Both the position numbers and the translations under genes were made by a program. Below, one piece after another: positions 34,176 to 46,035 of a stretch of DNA of 64,000 nucleotides. Position 1 is the first letter of the stretch. Every line of letters starts with the position of its first letter. Origin of the DNA: Phragmites australis (Eukaryota; Streptophyta; Magnoliopsida; Poales; Poaceae); contig NC_084943.1 in NCBI RefSeq assembly GCF_958298935.1, forward strand, positions 506,001 to 570,000. Reading direction: 5' to 3'. The notes under the pieces are model-generated. The model saw only the letters and a program-made list of their open reading frames with translations. It was not told the DNA's origin and did not search any database.

Positions 34176-35731
34176 CTAAAGATTTTTTTGTTGAAACTTG
34201 TTTATCTCGCGTCATTAGGATCTACCAACTACAATGATACTGAAACAAACACCTAATCTCATCATATTCTTTTTTTTTTAAAAAGAATATGATTATTTTT
34301 CTTTAAAAAATGATTTGGACTTCTCATTTAGCAGAAAGCATCCTAGACTGAGCCCATCTGAGCCGGCAGCTGGCTTATTGTCCATCCACATCAAGCCACT
34401 CACTCAAAAGAAATGGTTATATGTCGCTTGTCAAAACACAATCACAATTATTTAACCAGTCCTGGTTGTACAACTTGGAACTGAAGTAGCAGATCGAAGT
34501 GATACTATTAGACATGAACGCATCATGCTATTTTTTTTTCTGTTCAGAACCAGCTGGTTCTTTTTTATGGACAGAGATAGAGGAGCTGCACTGATTTGTT
34601 TCTCATATGTCGTCACATTACAAGTTCGGAATCTGAACAACTCTAGGAGTATTAGTATTAGTATTATCTCCCCATGTATTATAAGCGAGGTACCGGGGAC
34701 CTGAGCCATCTGAGAGTCATAGCTTCCAAGCATGGCACTGGTAGCTTCGCCGAAATTCGAGTGCGCGCGTTACAAAGTCAACCAACTTGATCCCCATCGC
34801 GATGGGGAAAAAATTAAGGTGCGTGCTGACCGGTATGAACGTGTAGTGGAGGCCGGACGTCTAGTCGGCGTGCTCATCTTCGCGGCCGAGATCTATGGTC
34901 TTAGGAATGGCGACAGCTTAGCCTATATGAGTCTACGAGAACATGCAGCGACAGCGACGACCGTTTCTTCCGTCGGCTACGGGAACATGGCAGATAGGAA
35001 TTTTCAGGATATCATCAGATTTAACCGAGCCGATGCATGGCTGGAGTAATGATTGATTAGTGGCCCAGTCTTCAGGGCACTCGAGAACAAAATACTCGAT
35101 TTTTGGGCCGTGGGATCTGAGTTTCGACGTCCTACAGTTTTCTTTTTCCTCAGACTTTATTCTTCCTCTAATCATCTTCCTCTTCCTGATATATTCCCCC
35201 CCCCCCCACGTGCCTTGCCCACACCATCCTCCTTCTATATTCGATTCTTCCACCGCTGGCTCCACAACCTCAGCCCGTCTCCACGCAATCCCCTCTTCTT
35301 TTGATGCCACTACCCCTACCCTCCTTGTCGGTCATCCTCCGCCACCCTCGCCGACGGTGCCCTCCCGTTCCCGCTCACCGACTATCTTCACTGTCGGATT
35401 GGACTCCCTCTAAGCCAGGAACATTGTGAAACTCCAATCCCTATCTCTAAATCCTTAACCTTAACCTGTCAAAGTTTGAGGGAGAAACCCATCCTCGAAC
35501 CCTAACCTCTCGTAGCCTTGCTGGAGCTTGCCGGAGACGGAGAAGAGGGTGAAGAGGAAAAATCGAGTGTGGAGATGCTTGAAATCAATCATCAGGGCAA
35601 AATATAGTAAAGCCGTTGTTTAATTCATTGGATAAGTGACTTCCAGGAGTAGTAGTGCATGCACAATCTGAAAACTGACAGTGGTCAGCAATGAACAGTT
35701 CACTTGGCTAGAGTTGCAGCTCACATACGAT
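34176..35731. other. Intergenic, no gene recognised
   Basis: An open frame of 105 codons at 34732-35049 (plus) and overlapping ones at 35053-35413 show no recognisable domain. The second group falls in a simple C/T-rich tract. I do not call genes here, though a small unknown gene at 34732-35049 cannot be excluded. Confidence 0.35.
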
Positions 35732-36756
35732 CACTACAAAAATCCTGATCTTTTTACACGATTGAGCCAAAATCAACACATTGCGAACAATTAAACCTCA
35801 CCCACATGGTACAGACGCTCAAAAGGAAAACGTCACATGCCAAATAATGCACCATCAGACTGTACGCACACGCGCAGTTGAGTGATTGGCGCCGAATCAA
35901 ACTAAGTTTGGCTTCAACACGCGAGAACGGAGCCCGTGTGTGGTTGCTGGTCGTTGCGCAATCAGGATCCTTCCAGCGAATTAAGGTCTCGTTTGATAGA
36001 GTTTTGGGAGCTGATTTCGCGCTGGAATTGCTTCCAGCGCTGCCAAACGGGCTGGTCGGGGAGTGATTCCGCGCGGGAATCACTTCCCGTTTTTATAGCG
36101 AGGTGGGAGCTGAAAAAACTAGCTTTCACCTGATTCCCGACTGATTCTCCTCGATTTCAACACAATATTCTCTCAGGAATCACTTCCATCCTCGTAGAAG
36201 ACGGTGGAGGCTACAACGGATCCATGTGGATCGTGCGCGGGAGGTGGAGGTGGCTGGCGATGGGCGAGAGAGAGTGAGTGAGCAGAGTGTGAAAGAGTGA
36301 GCGAGGATCACTCACATTTAAAGTCGTGCGTGTGAAACCTAGCAGTCGCACGCGTGAAGATGTACATATTTTGAAGATCACTACTGATTCATAAACCCAA
36401 CCATTAGTGATAGCCATTTTCACTGTCGATTATTGTTTGCACGTCTTTTAATAAGCTAATATCATTACCAGTTAGTAATATGAACCGCAGTGATGTATCA
36501 CTGCTGGTTATTTAGATACAACTGGTAGTGAGAATTTGAATATCACTGTCGGTTAGTAACAAGAACCAGCAGTGATACATCACTGTCGTTTCGTATTACT
36601 AACTGGAAGAGTTAATTACTATCACTATCGATTCTTGCTAGCTTTGTTTTTTATGTGTAGCTGAAGCTTACGAACTAATAGTGATATAATATCACTGCCG
36701 GTTATTTTTGAACCGACAGTAAAAAGAGGGTACGGATGAACATTTTTGTGGTAGTG
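35732..36756. mobile_element. Candidate non-autonomous CACTA (En/Spm) element
   Basis: The left end reads CACTACAAAAATCCTG. The right end, reverse-complemented, reads CACTACCACAAAAATG. CACTA termini are diagnostic of En/Spm-type transposons. The right third (36360-36720) is packed with short subterminal motifs in both orientations, such as ATCACTGTCGGTTA, AACCAGCAGTGAT and CGACAGT. I could not find a matching 3-bp target duplication (GAT against CAA). The pairing of these two ends is therefore an inference. No transposase is present. Confidence 0.55.
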
Positions 36757-37300
36757 CAACACCTAGTTTTGGTGTTGGGGCTATAATACTCCACCACCAC
36801 TGCCATTTAGGGGTGCTAGAGCTTAAGAGTATACATATACACTTGAAAGGAGTTTTTGCCACCAAAGTTGAGTACATCCAAAGTTAAGCACATTGAAAAC
36901 CAAGACAATTATTACAAGATTAATAACTTGATTAATAATAGTTTAAGCTTAATATTCATTTAGTTAGGTGATTAGTCTAGAGTTGGATCAAATAAGTAAT
37001 CTACACTGGTTTCTCACAGTGCTTATCAACACCTAAATGGTTTGGTGATGTTCGTGTCTTGCAAGACACTCTAAGAAGGTTACAGAGTGGCCACATACTT
37101 TGTGAGTGGGAGGAGTGAAGACGCTATCATAACGAAGACGCGGTGAGCATCAAGGAGAAGCCTAGTAGGAGACACATTTGCGAGTAGGAAGCTTTAATGG
37201 CTATTCACAGGTGTAAATATCAGATAAACTAAAATATATTTATATATAAATTGAGATATATTTATCTAGTTAAATTTAAACTTTAGTTTTAAACCATCCT
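36757..37300 (+). mobile_element. Possible LTR remnant
   Basis: Text such as GTTGGATCAAATAAGTAATC, repeated GAAGACGC/GAGCATC phrases, and an AT-rich terminal stretch followed by CATCCTAATTCACC resembles the 3' half of the copia-like LTR at about 25000-25690. It is weakly supported and lacks clear ends. Confidence 0.3.
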
Positions 37301-37591
37301 AATTCACCGTGACGCTCACCATCCTTACCGGAAAAAGATTCTGCAGAACGCCGAGTTTTAGTTTTGGAGGTGACATGTCCACGTCCACCCGACCCCTACG
37401 GTCGTCAGTCAAAGGAGCTTCCACGTCGAACACCCCATGGATTGGTCCCACCTCTCAGCGTCGGATGAGGTCGTGGAATTTTCAGCCGCCGGCGCCGTGG
37501 CTTCTCAGCTCTGCAGTCGGCACCATAAACGTGACCAACAGAGGAATGTCACCTTCGGACAGTGACCACTTACCCTACCCATCATACATGT

Positions 37592-37600
37592 ATATATAGT
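37592..37600 (+). promoter_or_regulatory. Possible TATA box of the F-box gene
   Basis: TATATATAG lies about 140 bp upstream of the F-box start codon, in a suitable position for a plant core promoter. No start site can be read from the sequence. Confidence 0.45.
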
Positions 37601-37736
37601 ATAGTTATATACACAAACGAAAACCAGATTGGTATCCAAATCCAACACGAGGGAGCTAAGTTGCACCACACTTCCATTTCATACCAAGCGCCGCGATCCT
37701 ATCCACTCCTCCGGCTCACAAAGCTTACGGCGTGTC

Positions 37737-38687
37737 ATGGCGATCGACGACCGGTGCCCCGCATTTGGGGACGACGGCGGAGGCGAAGCGACCGCCATCG
37801 AGGACCTGCCCACGGACGTCCTGGCCCTCGTGCTCCGCCGGCTCGACGGCGCCTCGCTGGCCGCGCTCGGGTGCGCGAGCTCCACCTTCCACGACCTCGC
37901 CACCGACCCGGACGCGTGGCGCGCGCTCTGCCTCGCGCTGTGTCCCTCGGTCCGCGACGTCGTCCGTGACGGCGACGGCGCCAAAGGCGCCCACCGGCAG
38001 CTCTTCGCCGACGCGTTCCCGTTCCCGTCCCCGGCCGTGTCGCCGTCGTCGGCCGTCCCGCGCTGCGGCCTCCCCACGCGGCTCGTCTCGGCCGTCGACC
38101 TGCACCACCGGGGCGCCTGCATCATGTCGCGCGTCGTGGAGACGGATGCCTCGGGGTGGTTCCTGGGCTCGCCGTTCCGCGTCGACGCGCTCGTGCAGGA
38201 GGGCTTCTCGGCGCCGACCTCGATCGCGCCGGCCGAGCTGGCACTGAGCTGGGTCCTGATCGACCCGGCGTCCGGCCGTGCCGTGAACGCCTCGAGCCGG
38301 CGCCCGGTGTGCGTCGACCGGAGGTGGCTCACAGGGGAGGCCGTCGTTCGGTTCGCCGTGGTTCTCGGCGACGTCGTCCTGGACGCGGCAGTCACGTGCG
38401 ACGAGCGGTACGGGCACGTCAGAGAGGTGAGCTTGTGCATGGAGGACGGCGAGGGCGGCGGCGTGAGCGGGCGGGACGGGCTGGCCGTGGTTGCCGCGGC
38501 CATGGCCGGCGCGAGGCAGGGACGCGGCGCCGAGGAGGCGGCGAGGCTGCGGTACCAAGAGTTCGTGAAGGGGAGGACGGACAGGAAGAAGCGGAAGGCG
38601 AGGCGGGAAGGCATCATCGACCTCTGCTGCTCCGTCGTCGGAGCAGCGGCGTTCCTGGGGTTCCTTTTGATGCTGACGTTCCGGTGA
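37737..38687 (+). CDS. F-box protein with C-terminal membrane anchor (At2g27310/At2g36090-like)
   Basis: A single uninterrupted frame gives 316 aa; the chosen start is the ATG preceding AIDDRCPAFG. An F-box spans residues about 22-65 (IEDLPTDVLALVLRRLDGAS, then DLATDPDAWRALC), which would bind the SKP1 adaptor of an SCF ubiquitin ligase. The remaining body, with SRVVETDASGWFLGSPF and LALSWVLIDP, fits the intronless plant family typified by At2g27310 and At2g36090. The C-terminus has a basic stretch (GRTDRKKRKARRE), then a hydrophobic segment of about 22 residues (IDLCCSVVGAAAFLGFLLML). This is probably a tail anchor. Codon third positions are strongly GC-rich, as in many monocot single-exon genes. 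A GC-driven open frame on the opposite strand is spurious. The substrate is unknown. Confidence 0.9.
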   Translation: MAIDDRCPAFGDDGGGEATAIEDLPTDVLALVLRRLDGASLAALGCASSTFHDLATDPDAWRALCLALCPSVRDVVRDGDGAKGAHRQLFADAFPFPSPAVSPSSAVPRCGLPTRLVSAVDLHHRGACIMSRVVETDASGWFLGSPFRVDALVQEGFSAPTSIAPAELALSWVLIDPASGRAVNASSRRPVCVDRRWLTGEAVVRFAVVLGDVVLDAAVTCDERYGHVREVSLCMEDGEGGGVSGRDGLAVVAAAMAGARQGRGAEEAARLRYQEFVKGRTDRKKRKARREGIIDLCCSVVGAAAFLGFLLMLTFR

Positions 38688-39073
38688 CCGTACGACGTTC
38701 GGCACGCGCGCTGACAGCACAAGCAATGCAAATAGCAGAAAACAAATCGTTGACACCCACAAGAATTGTAATATGTAAATATACAGGTCTTTCACAATAC
38801 TAGCAATGGCCATTTATCCAAGGCTCATCGCACTACTGATCCTTCGCTTATTCTTCTTATAAGTTCGGACACGGAAGCAAGGAAAAAAAGCTTTGGTTTG
38901 CAGTTTGCTCCATGACAGACTGACAGATCCATGATAAATGCTTTACATTACTGCATGTATGAAAATCCTTCGATTTCGAAGTTATTCCAGCAAAACTTAC
39001 AATACCATTGTCAATCTCCGCATTTCAAACAAACAAAAAGTAACCTTCACTGGTGGTTTTAGTAAAACATATG
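38688..39073. other. 3' flank of the F-box gene
   Basis: Holds the likely 3' UTR. AATTGTAATATG and nearby A-rich words could serve polyadenylation. No other feature was seen. Confidence 0.4.
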
Positions 39074-39290
39074 CTCCCTCTGTTCGTAAACATGTTACGT
39101 TTTTAACATCAATACGGTCTCTAATACACAACTAACTATTATTTTTCTATAAAAATGATAATATAAATTTGTATAATTGCTATATTTAAAAATCTTTTTC
39201 ACAACAAATCCAATGATGTTATGTCCATATGATCAATCCAAATAGTTTTTCTTCAATCAATGGTAAGTTAGAGAGCTTTGACACGGAGGT
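39074..39290. mobile_element. Stowaway-like MITE
   Basis: The left end CTCCCTCTGTTCGTAAA and the right end, reverse-complemented CTACCTCCGTGTCAAAG, follow the Stowaway (Tc1/mariner) terminal pattern. The interior is AT-rich and non-coding. TA dinucleotides lie next to both ends, but the exact duplication is blurred. Confidence 0.6.
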
Positions 39291-39814
39291 AGCAGTAGCC
39301 AGTAGTACTAGACTACTAGTAGCCTAGTAGGCAACGGTCTTCTGCACCCCTGGCAGAAACGAAAAATAGCCTTTATCGGTATTTGCTGCCTTGCCGGAGC
39401 TCGGATCAATTATATGAATTGACATGAATATTTCAAACATAGCACACAAAACCAGATACTGCGGTGGTAATTGTGGTAAATCACACAAAAATATGGTATT
39501 TAAATATTCCTGCACAAGTCCTGATTTACAAAATCAGGATGCCCCAAAAAGGGACATCGCCGAATCTAACTTTCTTGATACTCACTAACATAGATACTAT
39601 CTGACAATACAGTTATTGGGAAACAAGTACGACAAATACTACCAAACAATGCTATAAGCCCTCTACATCAAGACATTAAAACAAGCTATACAGATGTTTT
39701 GAGAAATAAATCTTACAAAACTCACAAAAAAAAAGACAAAGGCAATCTTGTTCAGCCAGCAACTCCATACAGGCTACCTTTTTTAGATGAACTCCATATA
39801 TACTGCTGAGCAGT

Positions 39815-42800
39815 CTACATGTGTGCATTTTGCAGCTCCCGATAGATTAAATCGATGAACTCGTCGCTCTGTTGGACACACGATAAGAGTTACATCATAT
39901 AACGAACAAATATTTTTAACTTGTACATTTTTTATGGTAACAATACCTGAACAAGTCTCTGGAGGGCGTCCTTAACTTTATCCCTTGAAATAACAGGCCC
40001 ATCGTTGTGTGCAGGGGTAAGGGAAGGAGGTGGAGTAGGTGGGGGGAAAGGTTGGAGCAAGGGGGTGCCATATGGAGGAGGTTGAGCAGATGCAGAATTT
40101 GGGTGAAGAGGCGGTGCTGTAGGCATCACGGATGAAACTGGTGGTGCCACCGATGTCAAAGAGGGTGATGGAGGCGCAAAGAATGCCGGTGTCAGAAGAT
40201 TTGTTGAATGGCTCACACGGGCATTAGCGTCATGGAGGGGCAGTGGTGGAGCTGATGAACCCCCTAAAGGATGAGGTATTTGATGTGCTGGAGTAGCAGC
40301 TGGAACCATCAACGGCACATGGGAAGATGCAATGGACTCAGTGGATGGATGCGTTCTTCCAGCCATTGGTGCGCTTGATACACTCCCGATGGTAGCAGCA
40401 CCCTGAGGATTTGTTTAAGACAAAAATTCAGCAGCGAATAACACTATGGAAAATAAAGTAATAGAGCTAATTATATACAGCCATGACCAGCAAAAAGCAG
40501 TAATGCAGTATACTGGTATTCATGTATCAGTCAGGAACTCAGAATGCCACAATGCCCGTCAAGTTGAGACTCCAGATAAATGAATATTTACTAATACTAT
40601 CGACCACAACCCAAGCAATTGCAAAATATAATATCTAATGAAACTGTTCAAATGAATGCAAAGGTGCCTTAAGGAAACAAAGATAAAATTGAACGAGAAC
40701 ATACATTGAAGTAATTGGCCAATGATTCATCAGGTGTATCAGAAACTAGAGCAGTGGATGATGGCGGAGGTTCAAGGGGGCCATCTATAGCAGCAGATGT
40801 AGGAACAGCCTCCAATTCTTCAAACTCACTGTTGCACATAGAAGATACTAACATAAGTGAATACAATATATTGGTAAATACAAAGCTTAAAATGTGGCAA
40901 ATACTGCATAAGTGTATCGCAGACAGAAGTCCAGAGGAAAGACCTTTTTGTGGAAGGCACTTTTGGTTTTGGAGGCACTTTGACATAAGCATTCAGTATT
41001 CTGCAAGAAAATGCATGAAACAAAACTTGAGCAAAAGTGAAAAGTATCCATACTTTTCGCAGGTCATTTCAGAGTCTCCAACACAAAAAATTGAGCCTTA
41101 TGTATTCGATATAATAAAGATTATTACAATATTATTATTCATGACAATGAAGTAATAGTTAGTAATGACACCAATTGAGGTGATAAAGTTAAGCATTTGC
41201 AAGACACGGACACGGGTGTCGGAATCCGACTAGGATTTGGGTGTTCGATTTGGCAAAGAATATTTGGACACGCGAAATACAACTCGGAATCTAACATGGG
41301 TGTCGGAATCCGACTCGGATTCGGGATGTCCGATTCGGCAAAAAAAATTGGACACGAGTGTCCATGTAACACTGATTTTAAGTCACTCAAAAGATCAAAA
41401 TTCTCCTTCCACACAGCATATAAGATGAGCACAGTCCCCCCTCCTTTGCAAAAGGATCACAAGATTGTTGTAGGGCCGAACCTACAGCGGGCGCAAGAAG
41501 CAGCCCAGTACGGCGTGAGCCGTTTAGATAAGTGCTTGCTATTTACTTTCCAATCAAGATTGTTAGGAGATAAAGTTTGGTTTGCTAGGATTAAGATTTG
41601 GTCTCTTGGGAGTTTGTTTCATCCAGCCATCTCTATATAAGAGAGGTGGCATTCATGAATTAAGGCAAGCAAGAAGTTGATTTCCTATCTCCCTATGTCC
41701 TCTCATCTTGCATCGCTCTGGGGAGACAATGCCTCAAGCCTCGTCCTCCCATTGAGCAACCTGCCTAGCCAACCCCTAAAACCCCAACCCACAAGATAAT
41801 GATATGTACCTAAAAGTATCACACTATCGTGAGAATTTCCTCTCCGCTTTGTGTGATTTTGGTGTTAGGACTAAGATGATTAAATTGATCCCTTAAGTGG
41901 CAGAAATCAGTGTGCATTATTTCTTGGTTTACATATCTAATTTATTAACTCCTGCCAAAAGGACCAAATAACTTTATATAACTACTTATTTACAAATAAG
42001 CAAATGTACAACAAAAAGAGCATAACAACAAATGGTTTTTAGAGAATGGACTAACTAGACAATTAACATTATGTCTAAATGAAATTATCAAACAGAGTTT
42101 TGATCAGTTTTCAGTTAGGAAGTTCCAAAATATCCCATCCCATGTTTAGTCCCAGAACCTGTACATTATGGATTGTGATTCCACCTGGCCGAACTGCCAT
42201 TTGTTGAAATTGTCCAGTCCTAGATATCATCCATCCGTTTCTAGTGTGTTTCAAATTTCAAATGTGAATGACAAGATTGGGCTATCCATTTCAACGTAAC
42301 ATACACTTGAAGCACATATGAACAGTGTTCATCACACATATTAATCACGGAAAAAGATGCCCAAAAGTACGAGAAAAGCTTTACCTTCCAAAAAGGCTTG
42401 CAACAGCTTCACAGTCATGTTGGTTATAAAACCAAATACCATTCACTTCTTGTGCGGCATTCCGGTACAACAAATATGGAGGTTGAAGTTCATATTCGAA
42501 ATCACTCAATAGATCCTCCACCAGATTATCTGTTTAGAAGATAGGATCAAACTTTTCAATGAGGAATCCGGTATCTCGATCAATTTACCTCATACATGTA
42601 TCAGTTTAGCAAGACACGATGAGCCCACAACTAAAGTAGAAGTTGTAGGTACTAAACGACATGTAAAATACTATAATCACAGAATACCAACATGTTCTGC
42701 TACTCATAGAGGTGGACACGCCTTATTCCCAGTCCCTTTTTTGGGTTCACATCTCTGTACTAAATCTATTTGCAAAGAGGAATTGTTGGACTAATATCTT

Positions 42801-43743
42801 TTCTTTAGTACTTATTAAGGAGTTTCTCAAATGAATCCATTACTTTATCTAAAAAAAATCAAAACAAACAGTTGCTTGCACTAATCACTGGTGTCCCCAG
42901 TGCTATTTGTCGCCTTTCCTGTTTGTATATGTATGGCAGGTATCACGAGTTGTTCGTGAACCAATCAGGAGTTCAACATCATATCAAATATAATGCTGAA
43001 AAACTCCATGCAGTCGATAAGATGAAAAGTTGCAGCAATCGGCCAATCAACGAAACCATAACATTCCTGTCATGCAGCTATATTATTTAGTCTACTTCAA
43101 CAGTAATGTAATCCAAGGAGTTAGAATGCCAAAAAGAATGTTTTCGCGTGATCCATACTCCATAGCCTAAAGGTCCCGGTGTACTAGAGATCGATTCTAC
43201 CAGTGCAATGTCTAAACACACAAGCAAGCTAACAAATCGAAGCAACAGACCATCTGATGCGGCTAGATCGCAATGTACGTACCAGTGTTGCGCCTATTCA
43301 TGACGATGAACTGGAACCTCGGCTGCGTGTTCCTGGATCAATCCAAGACGTTCCAGAAACAATTAGATCATAGGCAGACGCAACAACCCGATCCAAACCC
43401 TAAACCCCCATTAGCAGATCCCCCGCGACTCACCTCTTGACGACGAAGAGCGACCCCTCCACGTCCTTGCGGCTCTACACAAGGCAAGCAAATACCCACA
43501 TCAGATGGGATCAGATGATATGCGAGCAGGCAGGTGGAGCAGACGAGACGGATCGCGCGCGCTCACCCATTGGTTGAGGTCGATGTTGAAGTCGTAGAGC
43601 GTGACGTGGGCGGCGGTGATGAGGATGTCCTCGACGGCGGGGTCGAGGCGCTGGAGCACGGTGAGGTTGAGCATGCGCGTGGCCTCCGCGTCCATGGCCA
43701 GGTTCGGCGTCACCTTCCCCCCGTTCGGCTGCGGCGGCGGCAT
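39815..43743 (-). CDS. DCP1: mRNA-decapping enzyme subunit DCP1 (8 exons, complete)
   Basis: Exons, in transcript order, are 43743-43567, 43474-43434, 43332-43283, 42529-42385, 41000-40944, 40828-40705, 40402-39947 and 39868-39815. All introns are GT-AG and phases are consistent, giving 367 aa, about the length of Arabidopsis DCP1. The N-terminal EVH1-like domain (residues about 15-150) has NLTVLQRLDPAVEDILITAA, then FNIDLNQW, RFQFIVMNRRNT, PYLLYRNAAQEVNGIWFYN and FEELEAVP downstream. A Pro/Ser-rich linker follows (about 200-325). The C-terminus VISRDKVKDALQRLVQ then DEFIDLIYRELQNAHM is the trimerisation helix region of animal and plant DCP1. DCP1 activates the decapping enzyme DCP2 in cytoplasmic P-bodies. 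The ATG at 43743 is the only sensible start. Intron 4 (1.4 kb) carries repeat-derived sequence. Confidence 0.97.
41213..41366 (+). repeat. Short tandem duplication in DCP1 intron 4
   Basis: Two copies of roughly 75-80 bp share GGTGTCGGAATCCGACT, GGATT.GGG, TCCGATT/TTCGATTTGGCAAA and TTGGACACG. The palindromic CGGAATCCG/CGGATTCGG wording suggests transposon origin. It lies well away from the exon boundaries. Confidence 0.7.
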
Positions 43744-43937
43744 CGCTCGACTCGGCCCGGTCTCCTCGTATGGATCTGAGGGAGGGAGCGTCGGGAGTTG
43801 GGAGGAGGATGCTGGGAGTTGGGAGGAGCTGGAGTGGGGAGTGAGCAGCAGAAGAGCAGTGAGCAGAGGAGGATGTTTCGTTGGGCCGCCGCCAACACGA
43901 TGCCTACTGTGTCAGATAGTTATGGCCCATAGACTCA

Positions 43938-44204
43938 GAAATTTTTTATTTTTATATTTCGGAAATAAAAAAATTACGAAAATAAACATCTATTTGAAAA
44001 AATTACAAAAATATGCTATTGTCGTCATGTTTTTTAACATGTCGTCCGTTGCAAGGATGACATGTTTATTTTGTTAAACCTATCATCCATTGGATGAGCG
44101 ACATGTGCCTGTTGCTCTTCGAGCGACGGTAACTTAATTTTTTAAAAACGGACACTTACTTTTGTAATTTTTTATTTTTGAAATATAAAACTAAAAAAAG
44201 CTCT
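43938..44204. mobile_element. Mutator-type MITE, 267 bp, upstream of DCP1
   Basis: It is flanked by ATAGACTCA on both sides (43929-43937 and 44205-44213), a 9-bp target duplication characteristic of Mutator-like elements. The left end (TTTTTTATTTTTATATTTC) pairs with the right end in inverted orientation (TTTTTTTAGTTTTATATTTC), and matching continues for about 50 bp. It has no coding capacity. It sits 195 bp upstream of the DCP1 start codon, so within the likely promoter or leader. Confidence 0.85.
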
Positions 44205-44213
44205 ATAGACTCA

Positions 44214-44620
44214 TTCATTCACTGCCCATTTTTAGATTAGATAGGCCTGGTCCGTTTGGGGCCCAAGTAAGTCGAGTCAGGCTCATCGCCCACCCCCTTC
44301 TTCAACCTCCAGCCGCGGCCGGCCACGGCGTCCCCTAATTGTAATTCAAGTCGACTTCCTAGCCTAGCCATTAGGCTGGTTTCAAGATACGTGCGCGTCG
44401 AAGATGTGATGTTTGAACGATGAAAAATCTCTAATTAATCATACTGTAGAAACGGTCGATCACGCTCTGCAAAGCACCCTTTGTTGGGATGTTATATGGA
44501 CACTACACCATGAGCGGTCGATTACAGTGGCAAATCTTCTTCTGCATGTGCAAAACCAGTTTCTTGGAGAGCTGGTGCCTGCTAGAAAGCACTTCTTATT
44601 TTCATTCTCAACTAGCTTCT
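44214..44620. other. Upstream flank of the gypsy element
   Basis: No gene is seen. The 5' half of the left gypsy LTR should lie near 44470-44620, but the sequence there does not match the right LTR. Confidence 0.4.
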
Positions 44621-44762
44621 GCTTATCGCTGAACAGACTGGACAAACCAGGCAATGTTCTCGTGGGCATAACCACCTCCTTCTTCCCCACGGCAGCTCCA
44701 TCTCCTCTACCAACCTCTATCTCTCCCTTCCTCTGATTCCTATCTAGCTCAGGTTTGTTACA
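44621..44762 (+). repeat. Left LTR of the gypsy element (3' half)
   Basis: It matches 49432-49572 with a few substitutions: both contain CAGGCAATGTTC.CGTGGGCA and both end CTATCTAGCTCAGGTTTGTTACA. Upstream of 44621 the match is lost, so the left LTR start is deleted, replaced or strongly diverged. Confidence 0.85.
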
Positions 44763-44764
44763 TT

Positions 44765-44777
44765 TGGCATCAAAGCC
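44765..44777 (+). other. Primer-binding site of the gypsy element
   Basis: TGGCATCAAAGCC lies two bases after the left LTR end. It resembles TGGTATCAGAGC, the complement of the initiator methionine tRNA 3' end used by many plant LTR elements, with two changes. Confidence 0.7.
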
Positions 44778-45159
44778 AGATCCACCATCGCTCAACCACC
44801 ACTCACATACTTCACCTAATCGACGAATTGCGCACGTCACCTATTGCGATCAAGCGACCTCCAAGCAGATTGACGACAACCTGTACCAAAAACCTTGCTA
44901 CACCTTGCGGCAGCAACAACAAATCATGAATCAGGAGACATAATTGGCCAATTTTCTTGATAATCCTGCACCACCTCAAGGATCTGGACACTGCCTACTC
45001 ATTGGCATCGATACAGGAAGGCGTCCATGGAGCTAATTGTACCAGTTCAGAGCGTGCTGACAGCCACGCTGGTTCTCACAGTGGGGGCGCCATTTGGGAA
45101 CGCTGCCTCTGCCAAGCACGCCTCAGCGATTGCCGACTGACTCAGGTTTAGCTTATCGC

Positions 45160-45302
45160 AAGGGAGGCAAAACTGGGCGAACTGTGGAGAAACGAGCTAC
45201 TGAAGACTATCTGACAACACTCCAAGCTTACAGAAGGGCTCATGGGCTTTGCTTCAAGTGTGGTGAGAGGTGGAGTTCAGGGCATCGATGCGCATCAACC
45301 GT
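45160..45302 (+). pseudogene. Gypsy gag fragment with zinc knuckle
   Basis: A short open segment ends in LCFKCGERWSSGHRC, the nucleocapsid zinc knuckle. Between the primer-binding site and here there are only about 390 bp, so most of gag has been deleted. Confidence 0.75.
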
Positions 45303-45389
45303 GTAATTGCATGTGGTAGAGGAACTGTTGGATCTCATACAACATCAAGAGGAGCACCAGGTGAAGTACAGACTAGAGACACTGATGAA

Positions 45390-45780
45390 AAGGTTCTGAT
45401 GTCGATATCTAGTGCAGCGTTGTCAGGGATAGAAGGACTACGTACAATGCACCTCTGGGGTTTGATCGATGATCAGGAAGTCCTTATTCTTGTGGACTCA
45501 AGTAGTTCACACAGCTTCATCAGTGCCTCAACAACAACCAAGCTCAATAGGTGCAGAACTGCCATTCCATCCATCTCTGTCAGGATAGTAGATGGCAGCC
45601 TCCTACAATGTCAACAACAATTCTTAGATTGTGCTTGGTGGGGGTCCAAGGACACACATTTCAGACCAACCTTCGAATTTTAGCACTAGGGTGTTATGAT
45701 GTAGTGCTTGGCATGGACTGGCTGGAACTTCACAGTCCAATGATTCATGAATGGGACAAAAAGAGGATTTCCTTTTAGCA
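45390..45780 (+). pseudogene. Gypsy aspartic protease fragment
   Basis: Spread over two frames, it carries ILVDSSSSHSFIS, where the catalytic D-S/T-G triplet is DSS, so the active site is damaged. It is followed by VVLGMDWL, the usual phrase after the second half of the protease. Confidence 0.75.
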
Positions 45781-46035
45781 CAAGGGCAAGCTGATCTCAC
45801 TTCAAGGTGTATCACCAAAACTAGATTCCTGCCAACTCTTGTCAAGAACTGAACTCCAAGGCTGCTCCATAAGAATGCCATCCACCACATAGTACATTTA
45901 TGTGTCTAAGAAGACTCATATGATTCTATCACTCAGCTTCTCGAGGGGATCACAAGCCTGATTCAAGATTACTTAGAAATCTTTGAAGAACCTCACACTC
46001 TTCCTCCACACAAAAGTTGGGACCACATTATTCCA

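Noticed and set aside
34732..35049. 105-codon plus-strand frame
   Set aside because: No recognised motif, no supporting splice or promoter signal and a normal chance length. Noted only as a weak possibility.
35053..35413. Overlapping frames in a C/T-rich tract
   Set aside because: Composition-driven and containing a run of nine C; no domain.
37679..38813. Long minus-strand open frames opposite the F-box gene
   Set aside because: They arise from the GC-rich codon use of the real plus-strand gene and contain no recognisable domain.
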